Of a DNA stretch of 64,000 nt, positions 1 to 10,621 are shown piece after piece (within the stretch, counting starts at the first letter, position 1; each line of letters begins with the position of its first letter). The notes beneath the pieces were generated by a model, which saw nothing but the letters and a program-made list of their open reading frames with translations, had not been told where the DNA came from and searched no databases. This DNA comes from Bipolaris cookei (Eukaryota; Ascomycota; Dothideomycetes; Pleosporales; Pleosporaceae), in assembly GCA_002286855.1 (NCBI GenBank), contig NRSV01000045.1, forward strand, positions 62,001-126,000, given 5' to 3'. A program made the position numbers and the translations under genes.

Positions 1-1005
1 CCCTGGAAGGTAGAACCTCTGGAAGCCGACACGCCACCAACCCCACTACCCTTCCGAGCTTCACGTGCACCAAAGCCGCAGATCCTCTCTGGTATCCGTG
101 TTCTTGAGCTTTGCCGAATCATTGCCGGGCCGGCAATGGGCCGTGGTCTTGCCGAGTATGGTGCAGAAGTCATCAAAGTTACATCGCCGAACCTGTCCGA
201 TGTGCCTTTCTTCCAAGTGGATGCTAACATTGGAAAACATACAACCGACTTGAACTTGAAGGTTCCTCAGGACCGACAAGCTTTCGAAGAGCTCTTGCAA
301 TCTGTAGATGTTGTTCTTGATGGCTACCGGCCTGGCAGCTTGAGCCGTCTTGGATATGGACCACAAAAAATGGTCGAATTGGCGAAGAAGCGTGGCAAGG
401 GCATAGTATACATTGCTGAGAATTGCTTCGGCCACGTTGGACTATGGTCATCACGTCCAGGCTGGCAACAGATTGCAGACTGTGTTACCGGCGTGGCCTG
501 GGCACAAGGTCAAGCAATGGGGCTGAACGAGCCCGTCGTACCGCCGTTCCCCATGAGCGACTACGGCACAGGCTGCATGGGCACTATCGCTGCCCTAGTT
601 GGGCTCTACAAGCGGGCCAAGTCTGGTGGAAGCTATCTCGGTCTCACTTCTCTATGCCAATACGACATATTCCTGCTTCAACTTGGTCTCTACGACGACC
701 GCACAATGGCCGAGCTCAAGAAGCAGCACGACAAAGAGTTCTTCGAGCTCCGACACTACGATTCAGTGGATGAGGTTGGCAAGCGGGCCCTCAAGACTAT
801 GAGGAGAACACATCCAGAGCTCTTTGAGGACCGACATATGCAGGAGTGCTTTAGCAAGGGTTTCAACGCCAATGTCAGGACTATTCGGCCCGTGGTCAAC
901 ATTGAAGGCTATTGGAACGGGTTCCTGCGCAGCTCGCGACCGAATGGTTTCGACAAACCTACGTGGGATGATTGGGAGGTTGATGAAGATTTATTACGAG
1001 CATAA
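1..1005 (+). CDS. CoA-transferase family III (CaiB/BaiF) protein, 5' truncated
   Basis: The reading frame is open from base 1 to the TAA ending at 1005, so the gene starts upstream of the window. The visible 334 residues fit the class III CoA-transferase fold, which moves CoA between carboxylic acids. Early in the visible part is a Rossmann-like segment (GIRVLELCRIIAGP) followed by AEYGAEVIKV, the usual nucleotide-binding start of the family. Next comes LDGYRPGSLSRLGY. Further on, PMSDYGTGCMGTIAALVGLY carries the aspartate expected to form the acyl-enzyme. No intron is seen in this portion. Fungal members are often about twice the size of bacterial ones, and this appears to be the C-terminal half or more. 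The substrate cannot be inferred. The first in-frame ATG in the window (136) lies inside the conserved domain and is not the start. Confidence 0.85.
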   Translation, partial: PWKVEPLEADTPPTPLPFRASRAPKPQILSGIRVLELCRIIAGPAMGRGLAEYGAEVIKVTSPNLSDVPFFQVDANIGKHTTDLNLKVPQDRQAFEELLQSVDVVLDGYRPGSLSRLGYGPQKMVELAKKRGKGIVYIAENCFGHVGLWSSRPGWQQIADCVTGVAWAQGQAMGLNEPVVPPFPMSDYGTGCMGTIAALVGLYKRAKSGGSYLGLTSLCQYDIFLLQLGLYDDRTMAELKKQHDKEFFELRHYDSVDEVGKRALKTMRRTHPELFEDRHMQECFSKGFNANVRTIRPVVNIEGYWNGFLRSSRPNGFDKPTWDDWEVDEDLLRA

Positions 1006-3152
1006 TGTATCTTCCTTCCTTGTATCTAAGCGTTGTTTTTGTTTGTTCCTAGATCAGCCTCCTATTTCCCTGTAAGCATTACTGTACTAAATAGTCCCTT
1101 CCTGTCAAATCCCAAATGACCTTATGTGTCACCTTCTTCCCTTGCATTGTGCTCTTCATCACCTCGCCTGAGGCTTCGCCACAAGCTACACACATACCTT
1201 GCCAAGATGGTGTATTACACAGAACCCGCATTAGCCCCACCTCTCACATGCCCCCACCATCTAGACTTCCCACTCTTGTGTAAGCTGGTGCATCTTCCGA
1301 CAATGGGCGGCGGCGCCTACCAGTACACAACGCATCTGCATCTACCTCCATCTCATCATGACACGTGCACACGTGACATCCACACACTCACCCCACCCCC
1401 AAAATGATAAAAAAGAAGTCAAAACTATATCCCAATGCAGTCTATCTACCCTTGATATATATCTGTTTACGTATACCAGGGCACAACAACCCCAACAGCC
1501 TTTGCAACCGCAACCATGCATCCAGCACTTTAACCCCCATGTTCCGCCGCTCTCAACACTCCCGTTTCTCCTTACCTACCTAGCAAAAATAATCTGTATT
1601 CCTTGCAGTCCCGAAGTTTACCCTGAGTTTGCTCTTCCCTTCCCATCTTAGTCCCATCATCACCGCATCTAGCAAATCCCATCCTTAACACCCCTTACCC
1701 GATACCGATCCCGTCCTCTACGCAATGTATGCCTATTTGGTCCCCTTTTTGGTTTTTTTTTGAAAGATCGGACCGTAAAAGGATCCGGTTGGTTTTTCGG
1801 GCCCGAGAGGCGGTGCGGTGGGCGTGCTTGGCGGGGGTGTGGAGATCCGCCGTTGTTATCGCATGTTGAATATAGGTATTGCTACTATTGCTGCTTTGTG
1901 TAAGGACGTCGGTTGTTGCGCGGCTTTTGTTTACGGTAAGGAAGGTTACTAGGGAAAGATGCATGATTATGGGTCTTGAGTGTTTATTTTGGGAAGGTTG
2001 GGCTGGGCTTGCTATGTAGGGAGTTGACATGGAGAAAAATCGGGATTGCGGAGGTCTGGATGGTGATTGTTCGGATAGGTGAGGGTAGCGCTGCGCAGGG
2101 GGAGCGGTGTGAGGGTGGCTTTTTTGGGCTGCTTTGAGGTTCCGATGCGTATGCTGGATGACAGCTTCCGATGTTTTGCTTGGCATTGTTGCGGATGGGG
2201 TGGCATGGGGTGGTAGAGTTTAGGTAGGACTGGGGTTATGGTAGTGTTGGTGTGATATGTAGCTTTTGTCTTTTTGTGGAGTTCAAAAACGGGCTATTGG
2301 GGATACGATTGATGGGCGCAAGGGTTGGGAGCATGTCGCTAGCTTGATTCATGGAGTTGCCCATGTTACATGTGTCGCTGTTTTTACGACTTCAGTGCTA
2401 GTCGTCGAGGAGCATTGTAGCGCCGAGTATTGAATAGTGATTGCTAAAAGAATATTCTGGTGAATACATGTAACATTGCTGCATTGCTGCTTTTCATAGT
2501 CTGAGCCTCAGACATCAACCCCACTGGTGCACACGGCACCCCGAGGATTCCGGCTACTCCATTCCGACTCATTGGATGTACCCCCACTCTGCTCGGGCAG
2601 ACAATCTGACGGTATAAACGAACCGCGTAGCTCTGTACCGTATCTTCCCATATATACTTGCTTGTCTCAGTCTATTATCTCTCGCTAATTATAGATGTAT
2701 CTCTTCGTAGCTTACACAGCGTTTCTGTAGCATAGGGTATGCGAATATGTTAAGTAACAGAAAGAGGAGAGAAGGAGATTTGACAGGGGTGGTTCGTGGA
2801 AATGATCATTGCGTTATTATCAGTAGTCCTGGCGTATACCGCTAGGGTTTGCTGTATGAGCACTGGAGCTCGTTTACATCCTATATCTCATTTGTCGATA
2901 TTTCGCTCGATAGTATAGGGTTTCCATGGCGATGACTATTCTGTACGTCGTTTCTTGTTTAATTTTCCGCCGTGAACTAGTTCCCTATTATCATCTCTTG
3001 CTCAAAATCAAGCGACCGAAATATTTGCCTATACAACAAGCCTACCAGAGAACTCAAGGACGAGTGTTTCTCCTTAACACGGTGTATTTCAATCCACACA
3101 AAAACAGAGATTTATTCTATTCCTGCACTACAATCCTTCCTTCTAACCCCCA
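1006..3152. other. Intergenic region, 2.1 kb
   Basis: This lies between the CoA-transferase stop and the end of the FSH1-like gene, so it should carry both 3' UTRs. It contains C-rich tracts (about 1210-1400) and many short frames, none with domain-like sequence. The longest (1695-2186, minus, 163 codons) has low-complexity composition and is not accepted as a gene. No RNA gene was recognised. Confidence 0.5.
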
Positions 3153-4101
3153 TCACGCCTTCTCCTTCTTAAAAACCTCAATCGTCCATTTCCCAAGCTG
3201 CTCATTCTCAGCTGATTGTATCGGGTAAAAATGTCCAATATCAACTTCCTTGACCGCACTCTTTCCCTCAGCAACCTCATAGCACTGTTCAATCAAAAGT
3301 TTCCCCACGCCCTTGAACTCATCCTGGTTACCCAAAATATGGTACGTCGGGATAGCAATCTTGCTCTCTAACAGCTCCTTCTTCTCATCCTCGGAAAGTT
3401 TGGAAGCGTTTAGCGCAGCAGACACGGATTGCGCGATGAACGGCGGTGGGGCACTGCCACAAACGGTGATACCAAAGCTCCAGTCGCACCAATCTAATTC
3501 ATCAACGTTTTCGTCGTTCTTTTTTAGCGCAGCGATGATTTCGGCACATTTGAGGAGGCCGGTGACGACGCGGGTGCCTTGGGAGAAGCCGATTAGGCCG
3601 GCAACTTCACCGCCGGAGTCGCGGATGCGCTTTACGGTGCTGCGGACGAGTTCTTCGACTTCTGAGGGCATGGTAGAGATGTGAGGGCCATCCTTCAGTT
3701 CTGCGACCGTGTCTGGGGCGGGAAGCCAGCGTTTGTAAGGGCCACAGCCGTCGAAGAAGGGGAGGACGCCTGGACCGGCTTGCGAGGGGAAAGGGGCTAG
3801 TAAGAGTGAGTCTTTGAGTTTCTTGTGTATTCGAAGCTGGGGGAAAGAATCTTATATAGGCTTATGCGTCTGAAGAAAATATCGCATTCTGCAGATTTGG
3901 GGGTAGGAGTTGGAAGGAACAAACATTGCAGGGAACGAGAGTAAGAAAGGGGGGATTTAAAAGCGCAAAATTCATACCGCTTAGACTTTCAATCTCAAAT
4001 TCCGAACCAATAACTCTTGTCAATCTTGCCAATTGTACAGTATGTATCATGGAATTGCTGCCTGAGCCATGGAAGGCAAGAATCTTGGGCTTAGGATCCA
4101 T
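3153..4101 (-). CDS. FSH1-family serine hydrolase
   Basis: Two exons, 4101-3978 and 3796-3153, are joined across a 181 bp intron with donor GTATGA and acceptor TTACTAG. The splice preserves phase and makes a continuous SLSAPFPSQAGPG, a family hallmark, giving 255 residues. The protein is an alpha/beta hydrolase of the FSH (family of serine hydrolases) group. It has N-terminal ILAFHGSGSN (oxyanion region), nucleophile elbow LIGFSQGT, acid residue in GNQDEFKGVG and catalytic histidine in VDIGHFYPIQ, so the triad looks complete. Members are small cytosolic esterases or thioesterases. In fungi they occur both as housekeeping enzymes and beside polyketide clusters, but no cluster is visible here. 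The physiological substrate is unknown. Confidence 0.9.
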
Positions 4102-5096
4102 CTTCTCTGCTCAGCGTCAAGTGGTATTTTGCTCGTGATTGACTTAGCACGTCGGTTTCTTTTACTTTCAAACACCCTCTTTGTTTGGTATTGATCTTCC
4201 TTCTCTTTGTAGTCCAACTGCAATCAGCCCTACCCTTTACGTAGACCTGTTAACTCTGATGTAGTGTAAATTCAGCCCCCAAAGTCGTAATGCGGGGTTA
4301 GAAGTACTGATAAACAGCAGTGGTTGGAGATGGAAATTGCGTGATGAGTCTTCCTTCTTACAGTTGTTCTTTACGCTAGCCTCTCCACCTTAAACTCTTC
4401 TTTCAACTCTTCTTTCTTGTGAACCCCTGAAACCGTGTCTTCAATGCACACAAGGAGAGAAGAAGAATATCTTTAGCAGAACCCTCGACACACTTCACCA
4501 ACACTTGCGGTGTGACTTGTCTTTTGCCCAGGTGCAGACAGCCAGCAAAAAAGCAAATTCAAGCGCTGGCCCAAACAAGCCTTGCGTAATCGGACCGCAA
4601 ATCGTTTTTTCTTGTTGAACAACGTAGTACGGACGCAAAATTGCAAGCAATCGAGTTGAAGGTATTCCAGGAAAGGGGATTTCGTCTTTGTGTATCACAA
4701 GAAATAAGTAGGAGTGGTTCTTCCTTTGCGCGCGGTAGTTTCAACTCACCTTGTATGTCGGGGGTTGAAGATGCGTGTTATGGTGGGGTAGGTGGGTAGG
4801 TGGCACATCTACCAGGTTCGTTAATAAGCCAGCTGCACGTTGCACAAGGCGAGAGCGCCTATTTCAACCAAGCGAGCATAGTACTATAACCAGGTTTGCA
4901 TCAACTCTATCTTGATAATACGATACATAAATGTGGTATCTATACCCTATAATAATACATGCCTTCTAAATGCAGCTCAAGGGAATCATCATTGGGAACG
5001 CGCACATGGCGTGCTAAAAGAAATAAGTGACCGGAAAGGAAAAGAACCCATACGCATACCTACGCTAAATAGACCAAAAGGAAACCCCAGAAAAAC
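4102..5096. other. Intergenic region, promoter of the FSH1-like gene
   Basis: About 1 kb between two minus-strand genes. It should hold the FSH1-like promoter next to 4101 and the 3' UTR of the DUF3074 gene near 5096. Short frames at 4495-4744 have no recognisable content. No repeat or RNA gene was seen. Confidence 0.5.
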
Positions 5097-6943
5097 CTAG
5101 AAACGAGTAGTCCCCACCCGTGCCAGCGTACTTGTCGACTCACTCGAATTCTTACTTCTCCTTCCGCTCTTCGTACTTCTCCCTGAACTCGTAGAGTCTG
5201 CCCTCACTCTGGAATTCTGTTCTTGTTCTTTGATCGACCCCAAGATCTTGATGCCTTCCTCAGTCTTGCCCAGCCGAGAAACTATAGCAGTGTTCTCGTG
5301 CTGTAGTTCGCCAATCTGCAGCTTAAGCAGTCTGTTCTCTTGCTCTAAAATATCTAGTCGTTGTTTGTACTCGTTACGCTCTCGCTGGATCTTGTTGAGT
5401 TGGTTCTTAGCCGCTTCTTTCTGTTGGCGCGCAAGCAGTTTACGGGTCTCTTTCTCTCGACGCTCCTCGAGTTTCCGTATTTCTTTCTGGTACTTGTTTT
5501 CTTGCTTTTTCTTCCCTCTTTCATGCTTCTCATTTGCCTTTTGTATGTCCTTCTCTGTCTTAGAACTCTCGGTTTGGAAGTTGATGTCCAGTTTTTCTTG
5601 GGCTTGTTCCAGCTTTATTCTCAGTTGATCCTTTTTTTCTTCGATCTTCTGGAGTTCTTTGGTGTGGTGCTCGTCTGCCATCGGTAAGGACTGTTGGGAT
5701 GCTGTGGACGGCGTTGGAATTGATGTATCGATTGGAAGGCCTTCGCGTGCAGTAGTAAACTGCTCGGCAGAGGCAAAAGAATCTGCTGAGGAGGTGCTTG
5801 ATGAGCTTACAGAATCACTGCGCTGTAACTCCAAGTGGTTATTCGGGTACGTGGGCTTGTCCGCTATGCTAATTCCAATGCCAGCAGAAATACCATTTGT
5901 ATCTGCCACAGACATGCTGCGCGTGATTTCGTGCAGACTTCCTGTGTCAGCTTTTACTTCTGCTTCGTCGTTCTTCAAGCAGGCCCAGTCGAGAAACTTG
6001 ACTGCATCCTGACATATACTGCTGGGTACATTTCGTTCCACCATGAAGCGAGGTATGCCACCTCCAGGATCACTGCGTGTGATCATTATCCATTCTACTG
6101 GATTTGTCTCTGCATCGCCGTCTGGTAATGGTATCTCACGGATCATCTCGACCGACTCGTAAAAACCCCGTACCATGTTACTTCGTGGCGGCGCGTTCGG
6201 GTGGGAGACAGGTATGGAGACAACCATGAAATGTCGGGGTATCGTGTTAGCGACTTTTGACGCCTCGGTCAGACAGCTATCCGAGGTGATGAGTAGGGTA
6301 ATGAACTCGCGCGGATAGGTTGGTCCTGGAAATTGAGCTGAAAGTTGGTATACTGTGATTTTGTCAGTTGTCTGCACTTCTTGGAGTGTATGCCACACTG
6401 CATACCTTGTAGCTGTCCTACACCATCTACAGTCATGTCCTCGAGTCTCTGATCTCCTCCAATACCTCGCACATTGCCCTCGCCCGGACCGCCTTGAACC
6501 TTCAAACTCTCTTCAAACTCGCTCTGCATGGCATGCTTCCATTTATTGAAGCCTAGGCCTTCGTGTACACTAGTCCTTGAGAACCAAGCTCCATGCCTAT
6601 CCTTCCCGGCCATCTTGAAAACGCTCATCCCCGTAGCGGCATCAGCATTCCCCAGCTTGAGAGGCTTACCCCAAGACTTTTGCAGCTCCTCATGTATCGG
6701 GGCTGGCGGCGGTCGCCGTACCTGAGAAATGGTGAGGTCCTTAGCGCTCATTGTGGGTCGTTGCTCGGTTCGTGTCCGTTGTGATGATTCGTAAGGCGTG
6801 CCATTGGGAGGCGGAGGTACAGAGTTTGCAATCAGTTCTGCTTTAGATAGTATATTGGATAAGAATTCCTCAAGATTATCGGTTGGGACGTCACTAAAAT
6901 CTTTTGGCCTTAGGCAAGCGAGCGCTTCATGCAATTCCGTCAT
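5097..6943 (-). CDS. DUF3074 domain protein with C-terminal coiled coil
   Basis: Exons 6943-6406 and 6352-5097 flank a 53 bp intron (GTATGC to CACAG) and give 597 residues. The start is the ATG in MTELHEALACLRPKDFSDVP. The frame stays open further upstream without better support. Residues of about 95-300 carry the fungal DUF3074 (START-like) region: GMSVFKMAGKDRHGAWFSR, HEGLGFNKWKHAMQSEFEES, then FPGPTYPREFITLLITS and PRHFMVVSIPVSHPNAPPR across the splice. A Ser/Thr-rich linker follows. Residues of about 410-545 form a long charged coiled coil rich in K, E, Q and R. The tail is basic and serine-rich. START-like folds often bind lipids, but no ligand is established for DUF3074, so function remains unknown. 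The coiled coil suggests homo-oligomerisation or scaffolding. Confidence 0.88.
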
Positions 6944-7682
6944 GATGAATACGATTAGAATTTGTTGATGGGTGAAGGGAAGTCCGGAGATGTTGCAGAG
7001 AGGACGGACGAAGCAAAAAGTTACGGAACGCTCAGGCTTTTGGCAACCGCGGCCTGGTAACGGCGAGATTTGCGGACTGTGGAAGTTCCGATGTAGCCGT
7101 GGAGCAAACTGGCTGGGTCCGGTGACGGTCGATGAAGTCACTACGACACGGGAACAAACGTCGAATGCTATCCGCCTCAGCCTAGCTGAGCGTCTAAAGC
7201 ATACACGAATGTAAATTAGGAAAGCAGTTGGTCGAATTCCAAGGACTCCGATGCACACGACAAGGTACGGCGCGCTTGTACTACACGTGTTGTTGATTCG
7301 ACGTCATCCCTGCTACTATGCGTTGGTTCACCGTGCGCAAGGCTGTGGGGTTGCCCGCAACTCTGCCGACACCCCTTCCAATCTCGGAATCATACTTGAG
7401 CCGAAGCCGCTACCTACGTCGCACGAGACACTCTTTTGGGAAAACTTGCGAGATGATCTGGCTCGCCCTATGCACAGTCGCACAACGCATACACCGGTCC
7501 TATAGCCCTTTGAACTAGACGAACAAAGCTGATGGCCCACACTGTAGCTTGAACGAAAAAAACCACCAGATAATAATTAAAAAAGGTATTCGCAAGTCTA
7601 TCCCGTCTATGCTAATGCAACAGCCAATTCACTCTATAATACACACACAGCACCGTGTCTAGCACACTTCTATCACAGGAGA
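6944..7682. other. Intergenic region between DUF3074 and sterol acyltransferase genes
   Basis: This contains the promoter and 5' UTR of the DUF3074 gene (next to 6943) and the 3' UTR of the acyltransferase. Both genes are on the minus strand. Frames in 7250-7540 look like chance. No repeats or RNA genes were recognised. Confidence 0.5.
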
Positions 7683-9663
7683 CTATACAAGCACGTACAG
7701 CGCACACATCTGTCAATAGTTAGCAATCTGCCACCGTTCGGCCGAGATGAGTCAGCTTACCATACTAAGCCCCAGGATCATGCTGCACCAGAACAAGACA
7801 TTGTTCAGCAATGTACGGCCCTTGACCCATTTGCTTCGCTGCAATATGACGATGGGCATCTGAAGCATCATGGCAACAAAACCATAGCCTCTGAACTTCC
7901 TCGTGATGCAGCCCATGACTAGTTCGTGGGCCAGTGCGGAGATGAAAAAGGTGATTACTATAGCCAATGGCCGCGACATGTGGTTCTTGGACGCACTGTA
8001 AACGTGTCGACGAAGAAACTGATGCACCGGAATGTTCCACTCGGCACTGTTTGAGTAGGTTAGATGCTGCTTTGGAAGAAAGATGTAACAATCCGCACCT
8101 GAACTCGAGCCAGTCACAACTGTTCCACCAGTCAGCATAGAATTGACGATCTGCGAAGCCTGTACAATGTAAGCGCGGGCAGGTTCTTGTGATTTGAAAA
8201 GACCTACACGTGATTTCTGCAAATGCACCTAGAATGTACTCGAAGATGACTAGGAACACCAGGAGGAAAGTGATCATAAAAGGGAACAGCAGACGACCAA
8301 TCGTCTCACCCATGATCAACATAAAGTCGGTTGCGCTGTTCGAGTTGTGGAGTCGCACGGCCGATATGTCCAGTACTGGAAGTATAAACTCCTCCGCAGT
8401 AATAACCATGAGAAAAATGCATCCGAATACAGCCAATGTCTTGTAGAAGACCTCAAGCCAACGAACATGAGTGTTGCGGGGATACTCGAGCTCATAGCAG
8501 AGCGTTGGACAGAAGATGAAATCTACATAGTTGTATAAGGTGAGGTTGTTGGGGTACGAGACATTACCCAAAGGCGACGCAAGTTCAAAGGCAAGCTCCT
8601 CGCGCAAGTGACCAAGATATTCTGCGTTTGAGTCTTTGGGTTCCGACTCGGTCTGAGACGGCGACTTTGAAATATCGTGGAGATGGGTACGGGGAGTCGG
8701 GTATCGAACTGCTGCCACTTTGCTAGCTTGATCAGGTGTATCGAGATCGTTTAAGCGTCTCAGAGTTTCGCTGAGATGACCGTTGTAGAATCTTGAAAGG
8801 TCAGTTTAAGCCGTCATTAGTAGTTTCATGGATGGCGTACGCATATGAGTGCATTTTCATGAAGATTGCAAGTAGATGTAGGGTGAAGAAGACCTGAGCC
8901 GTCCAGCTCCAATCGCGGATGAATGGATATCTTCATAGTCGTTAGTCTATGGTACACAATCAGAAAAGAGACGGCTTACGTAGTCCAGAAAGCAAGCCAG
9001 ATAGCCTGTATGACGCTCTGTATGGCCATACCATACGTGTTCCAGCGAAGCACTTCGTCTTTGAGGAACAGCTTTTGGAGAGGCAGTGACAAAGCCGTAC
9101 TGCACACCATGGCAGCATCGACCAGGCCAAGCTCAACCACCTTTTCCTTGAACAGCGCCCACTGCCTCATCTGAAACGGATATCCAGTCTCTGTCATATT
9201 TCGGAGCATCGAGGTGATGACCATGATGGCAAGGCCAATCCAGAAAAGCACGAAGAAGCCGCGGAAGTCATGGTGGTCGCTGTTGGGGTCAAAGTGCGAG
9301 ACGCGATTCTGGTAGTGGATGGTAGGAAATATGCGCTGCTTGTGCTGAGCGCGTATCTGCCGGCGCGCAGACGACGAGGCCTGGACGGAAGGTGGGGCAT
9401 CGGGGGGTATAGGGGTCGATCTTCCACTGCGAACTGTCAATTATGTGCTGCGCAAAAAAGCACACTGGTTATAGGTACCTCGAGAGACCAGAGGCGGCTT
9501 CCTTCAGAGTGCCATTTTTATTGAGGCCTTCGTCGCTAAGTTTAGGCTTCAGGAGGTCGATTCTCGTAGGTTTGCGCGGTCGCGGGGAATGGAAGTCGGC
9601 GTCCCCATTGTGGTTGTGCGTGTCAACAGAGGTAGACTCAGCCATTGTGGATTCAGCCATCAT
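7683..9663 (-). CDS. Sterol O-acyltransferase (MBOAT family, ARE1/ARE2-like)
   Basis: Seven exons: 9663-9479, 9426-8980, 8930-8841, 8791-8208, 8159-8099, 8046-7761 and 7709-7683. Introns are 48-53 bp and all phases agree, giving 559 residues. The enzyme esterifies sterols with acyl-CoA in the ER membrane for storage in lipid droplets. Evidence: a multi-span hydrophobic body; AEITCFADRQFYADWWNS, the FYxDWWN signature of ACAT/DGAT1 enzymes, formed across a splice; and ALAHELVMG with the catalytic MBOAT histidine. HSYAFYNGHLSETLRR is also typical. The N-terminal 100 or so residues are polar and cytosolic. The last exon codes only eight residues plus stop. A second ATG lies at 9660. ARE1-like and ARE2-like cannot be told apart from one paralogue. 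Confidence 0.93.
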
Positions 9664-10621
9664 GAGCAAAAGAGTATGCGCATGTCGAGGATGTAAGTAA
9701 TGATGCAAAGGGGGATTGAAACGTGGACAGGCCAGAGTATGATCAGCAACCCACACGGCGACTGGTTCTCGGTCCTTATGTGTAGTGGATTATATTGTAG
9801 CCAGACAAGCCTTCCGAAAACCCGCGCAGCATGACAAAACAGGAATCGAATAGTATGAGGATGGGATCACCACGTGGAGATGTCTGCCTGGGGGCTGCTT
9901 GCGCGCACCCATTCTGTCGCGGCGACAGTGCTCTAGCATTCGTTAGCTGTCAGGGCCGGTTACATCACAGGTCAGACGCGCTTGCCACTACGGGCAGTGC
10001 AGTGGGAATCAAGGACTTTTGCCCAGACAGCTAGGGCTATCATCATCCGCCCAGTAGCCCGTAGCCCTCCTCATAGCCAAAGGCCGTGATCTGATTCGGC
10101 ATGCGTGGTGAATGGCCTAAGACAGAACGCGATAACTGTGCAGGCGTCTGCGTAGCTGGAACATGCTGGGTGCCTGACTCGCGCGACAGGCCTCCGTCGC
10201 CCCCAGCCATATTATGTATCGACGTATACAATGGCGGAGACGTCCTGGGCTTGTTCAAATGAGATTGGAGAGGATGCACTGGATTGATAGCAAGTTGAAG
10301 CATCTAGCAAAAGCATCAAGGAGAGATGGTAGCAACCAGCAGTGTTCAAGTGATTTGGCTTGCCAGCAGCGGTAGCGTGGGCGTTGTCCTCGTTGTCGGT
10401 GGGAGGTGCGTCTGCGTCCGACATCTGGAACAAATAACGGCCCGGCCAGGTGGAAGCCGTCTGCCCAAACGTTGTCGACAACCAATCCCTCCAAAAGAAA
10501 TACCTCGAGTTGCCTGTGCCCGATTGATCCTGCCGACCACACAGCAGCCCGCCGTCCTTCACTCCAGCCTCTCAATCGAACCCTTGAACGCTGCTTAGGT
10601 GGGGTCCAAGAGGCCACTGCA
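9664..10621. other. Divergent promoter, sterol acyltransferase (-) / AP-1 gamma (+)
   Basis: A 958 bp head-to-head intergenic region that must carry both promoters. A minus-strand 70-codon frame with a reasonable start context (ATG at 10424) and an 86-codon frame (10303-10043) lie here. Neither matches anything recognised, and they may be transcribed leader or chance. Confidence 0.5.

Noticed and set aside
1695..2186. 163-codon minus-strand frame downstream of the CoA-transferase
   Set aside because: Low-complexity polar sequence without conserved blocks. Probably chance.
6944..7258. 105-codon N-terminal extension of the DUF3074 protein
   Set aside because: The open frame continues upstream but lacks family-like sequence. 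MTELHEALACLRP matches the expected protein start.
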